A stretch of DNA of 6,956 nucleotides from JANPEZ01 sp031423155 (GTDB lineage: Bacteria > Actinomycetota > UBA4738 > HRBIN12). Every line of letters starts with the position of its first letter. The stretch's first letter is position 1. Below are positions 5,794 through 6,956 of the stretch, piece by piece. The stretch spans positions 1 to 6,956 of the forward strand of contig JANPEZ010000053.1 in the NCBI GenBank assembly GCA_031423155.1, in the 5' to 3' direction. Position numbers and translations under genes: made by a program. The notes beneath the pieces are model-generated. The model ran no database searches. It was not told the origin of the DNA and saw only the letters and a program-made list of their open reading frames with translations.

Positions 5794-6330
5794 ATGGCAG
5801 GTTCAGGCGGTTTCGACATGTCGAAGATGTCGTCGGCGAGCAAGATCTTGGCTGGGGGGGCTCTCCTGCTCCTTCTCGACAGCTTCATCCTTTCCTGGCA
5901 GAAGGTCTGCTTCGATTACGGGGTAGGGATCCCGGGTGGGGCATGCGCGAAGTTCAGTGCGTGGGCTGGCGACGCGGGGTTCGCCGGTGTGATCATGGGC
6001 CTGGGTGCACTCGCGTTGCTAGCGTGGGAGGGCATGCAGTTGGCGGGGCAGAGCCCCGATGTCGGCATGCCGGCCTCGAAGGTCAGCGCGTATCTGGGAT
6101 TCGGCGTCCTAGGTTTCGGAGCGCTCAAGTTCGTACTGATCATCTCGAACTACGCTTCGCTCGGAGCCTACGTAGGTGTGGTTCTGCTGCTCGCGATCGG
6201 TTACGGAGCGTACATGCGCCTCCAAGAGCCCGCCGCTAGCGGCAGCGGGTCGATGCCCGCAGGTGGTGGCGGAGATGCTCCGCCTGCTCCCCCTGCTGCT
6301 CCCGGTGGAGACAGCCCGAGCGGCTTCTAG
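5794..6330 (+). CDS. Four-helix membrane protein with Gly/Pro/Ala-rich C-terminal tail, function unknown
   Basis: I do not recognise a named family (178 residues). A short polar N-terminus (1-16, with KMSSASK) leads into four hydrophobic segments at about 18-35, 61-81, 97-117 and 121-141. Helix 1 ends in SFILSW (30-35). The following loop holds C39 and C51 and the motif SAW (55-57). These two cysteines probably lie outside the membrane and could form a disulfide, which is inference. The tail from about residue 145 to 178 is low-complexity Ser/Gly/Pro/Ala with two acidic residues and ends in SPSGF. Helix 1, the SF-x-x-W end and the AW loop follow the same order as in the protein encoded just upstream, so the two may be distant relatives. 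A good Shine-Dalgarno sets the ATG, and a strong hairpin follows the TAG stop, so the gene is probably the last or only gene of its transcript. Confidence 0.85.
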   Translation: MAGSGGFDMSKMSSASKILAGGALLLLLDSFILSWQKVCFDYGVGIPGGACAKFSAWAGDAGFAGVIMGLGALALLAWEGMQLAGQSPDVGMPASKVSAYLGFGVLGFGALKFVLIISNYASLGAYVGVVLLLAIGYGAYMRLQEPAASGSGSMPAGGGGDAPPAPPAAPGGDSPSGF

Positions 6331-6347
6331 TTCTAAGGCAGGTTTGT

Positions 6348-6376
6348 CGAAGCCCGGCCCTTGTGGCCGGGCTTCG
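6348..6376 (+). terminator. Hairpin terminator after the 5794 gene
   Basis: A perfect 12-bp stem (CGAAGCCCGGCC with GGCCGGGCTTCG) encloses the 5-nt loop CTTGT, starting 17 nt after the stop codon. What follows (TCGTTGCGG) is only weakly T-rich, as is common in GC-rich actinobacteria. It separates this gene from the one at 6446. Confidence 0.75.
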
Positions 6377-6408
6377 TCGTTGCGGGGGCGGTTCGACCTC
6401 GCTTGAGA

Positions 6409-6414
6409 TAGCCT
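6409..6414 (+). promoter_or_regulatory. Weak candidate -10 element for the 6446 gene
   Basis: TAGCCT fits TAnnnT and would start transcription near 6421, leaving a leader of about 25 nt that contains the Shine-Dalgarno. No convincing -35 is seen. The terminator upstream means the next gene needs its own promoter. Confidence 0.25.
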
Positions 6415-6434
6415 TACCGGCGTTGTTCTCCTGG

Positions 6435-6439
6435 AAAGG
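6435..6439 (+). promoter_or_regulatory. Shine-Dalgarno deciding the GTG start at 6446
   Basis: AAAGG (in GGAAAGG, 6433-6439) ends 6 nt before the GTG at 6446. The zinc-ribbon cysteines begin three codons later, so both signals agree on this start. Confidence 0.7.
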
Positions 6440-6445
6440 CCAACC

Positions 6446-6956
6446 GTGAAGAAGTGCCCCTACTGCGCGGAAGATATCCAAGACGAAGCGATCAAGTGCC
6501 GCTACTGCCACAGCGACCTAACGGTGGCACCGGGACAGGCTCCGGCCGCCGCTGCCACACAGGCGGTCGCACCAGCGTCCGAGGCCTCGCAGATCCGATA
6601 CACCCACTCGGGGTACCGGTACGTCCTGGGTTACGGGGCGGATTACTTCGGCATCTGGGACCGCCAGTATTCGACCGCTCCGGTAGAGCGATTCCCACGA
6701 ACCGACTACGGATGGCGTGACGCATGGACCCGGTTCGCCGGGCTGGAGCCGCAGAACCAGGCGGTACCGCAGAGCTCCGCACCCGCCGCCACCGGGGCGC
6801 CCGCCGCCAACGCCCCCGGTTGGGGTGCGCCGGCACCAGCTGGATCGGCGCCCGTCCGGAACGCGAGCGACAACGACGCCCTCCAGTACACGCATTCGGG
6901 GCAGCGCTATCTGCTCGGGTACGGGATCACTTTCTTCGGCATCTGGGACAGGACCG
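6446..6956 (+). CDS. Zinc-ribbon protein with repeated YTHSG/FGIWDR module, 3' end missing
   Basis: The first 170 residues of a protein that runs off the right edge; I do not know a named family for its repeats. Residues 4-25 form a zinc ribbon, CPYC (C4, C7) and CRYC (C18, C21), the cytoplasmic CPYCAE-type seen at the N-terminus of many bacterial membrane or regulatory proteins. An Ala/Pro/Gln linker (28-49) follows, then module 1 (about 51-102) with YTHSG (52-56), RYVLGYG (58-64), FGIWDR (68-73), FPRTDYGWRDAW (83-94) and RFAGLEP (96-102). A second Ala/Pro/Gly linker (103-136) leads to module 2 (148 onward), again with YTHSG (148-152) and FGIWDR (164-169). No membrane helix is visible before the edge, though one may follow. 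The start is GTG, so the gene is easily missed. Function is unknown; a bead-on-string binding protein is a reasonable inference. Confidence 0.85.
   Translation, partial: MKKCPYCAEDIQDEAIKCRYCHSDLTVAPGQAPAAAATQAVAPASEASQIRYTHSGYRYVLGYGADYFGIWDRQYSTAPVERFPRTDYGWRDAWTRFAGLEPQNQAVPQSSAPAATGAPAANAPGWGAPAPAGSAPVRNASDNDALQYTHSGQRYLLGYGITFFGIWDRT
6599..6664 (+). repeat. Copy 1 of the YTHSG/FGIWDR coding repeat
   Basis: This stretch codes for residues 52-73 of the zinc-ribbon protein. It is identical to copy 2 at 17 of 22 amino acids, with a repeat period of 96 residues (288 nt). The DNA has diverged at many third positions, so the duplication is old or maintained by selection on the protein. Confidence 0.85.
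6887..6952 (+). repeat. Copy 2 of the YTHSG/FGIWDR coding repeat
   Basis: This stretch codes for residues 148-169. The changed positions against copy 1 are Y to Q, V to L, A to I, D to T and Y to F. The rest of the module is beyond the window. Confidence 0.85.

Noticed and set aside
6492..6895. Minus-strand open frames opposite the 6446 gene
   Set aside because: Two overlapping Arg/Gly/Pro-rich frames. The plus strand shows a zinc ribbon and a protein repeat with third-position divergence, which marks the real coding frame.
1..6956. Mobile elements, CRISPR array, tRNA or rRNA genes
   Set aside because: No terminal inverted repeats, transposase or integrase motifs, regularly spaced repeats, or tRNA/rRNA-like sequences were seen on either strand by eye.

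Overview
The window is GC-rich and densely packed, with long antisense reading frames that are only shadows of the real genes, frequent GTG starts and short stop/start overlaps. Together with actinobacterial-looking proteins (B-box-like and zinc-ribbon membrane proteins, a short MTHFR) this suggests an actinomycete-like bacterium, probably from an uncultivated deep lineage. The phylum call is an inference from style and cannot be proved from this window.

The left 5.1 kb is one leftward (minus-strand) operon for purine and one-carbon metabolism. In transcription order it is purN (GAR transformylase), purH (AICAR transformylase/IMP cyclohydrolase), folD (methylene-THF dehydrogenase/cyclohydrolase), a short methylenetetrahydrofolate reductase, and a YtcJ-type amidohydrolase cut by the left edge. 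PurN and PurH consume 10-formyl-THF, FolD makes it from 5,10-methylene-THF, and the reductase draws methylene-THF towards 5-methyl-THF for methionine. So four of the five genes sit on one folate branch point. Junctions are purN/purH GTGA overlap, purH/folD 42 nt, folD/MTHFR GTGA overlap, and MTHFR/amidohydrolase 4 nt. A TTGACA / 18 nt / TAGCGT promoter lies so close to the purN ATG that the transcript should be leaderless or nearly so.

The right 1.9 kb runs rightward and holds three genes without a recognised function. The first (5135-5719) has an N-terminal Cys/His zinc-binding cluster followed by four predicted membrane helices, and its promoter also looks leaderless. The second (5794-6330) is a four-helix membrane protein with a Gly/Pro/Ala-rich tail, a good Shine-Dalgarno and a strong hairpin terminator behind it. 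The third (6446 to the right edge, GTG start) has an N-terminal CxxC...CxxC zinc ribbon and two copies of a distinctive aromatic/Gly module (YTHSG...FGIWDR). It runs off the window.

The two membrane proteins share a layout (helix 1 ending in SF-x-x-W, an outside loop with AW, then three helices). All three genes look like parts of a poorly described actinobacterial envelope or sensor family. This right-hand trio is the least explained and most interesting part of the window. I see no RNA genes, CRISPR array, insertion sequence or other mobile element.
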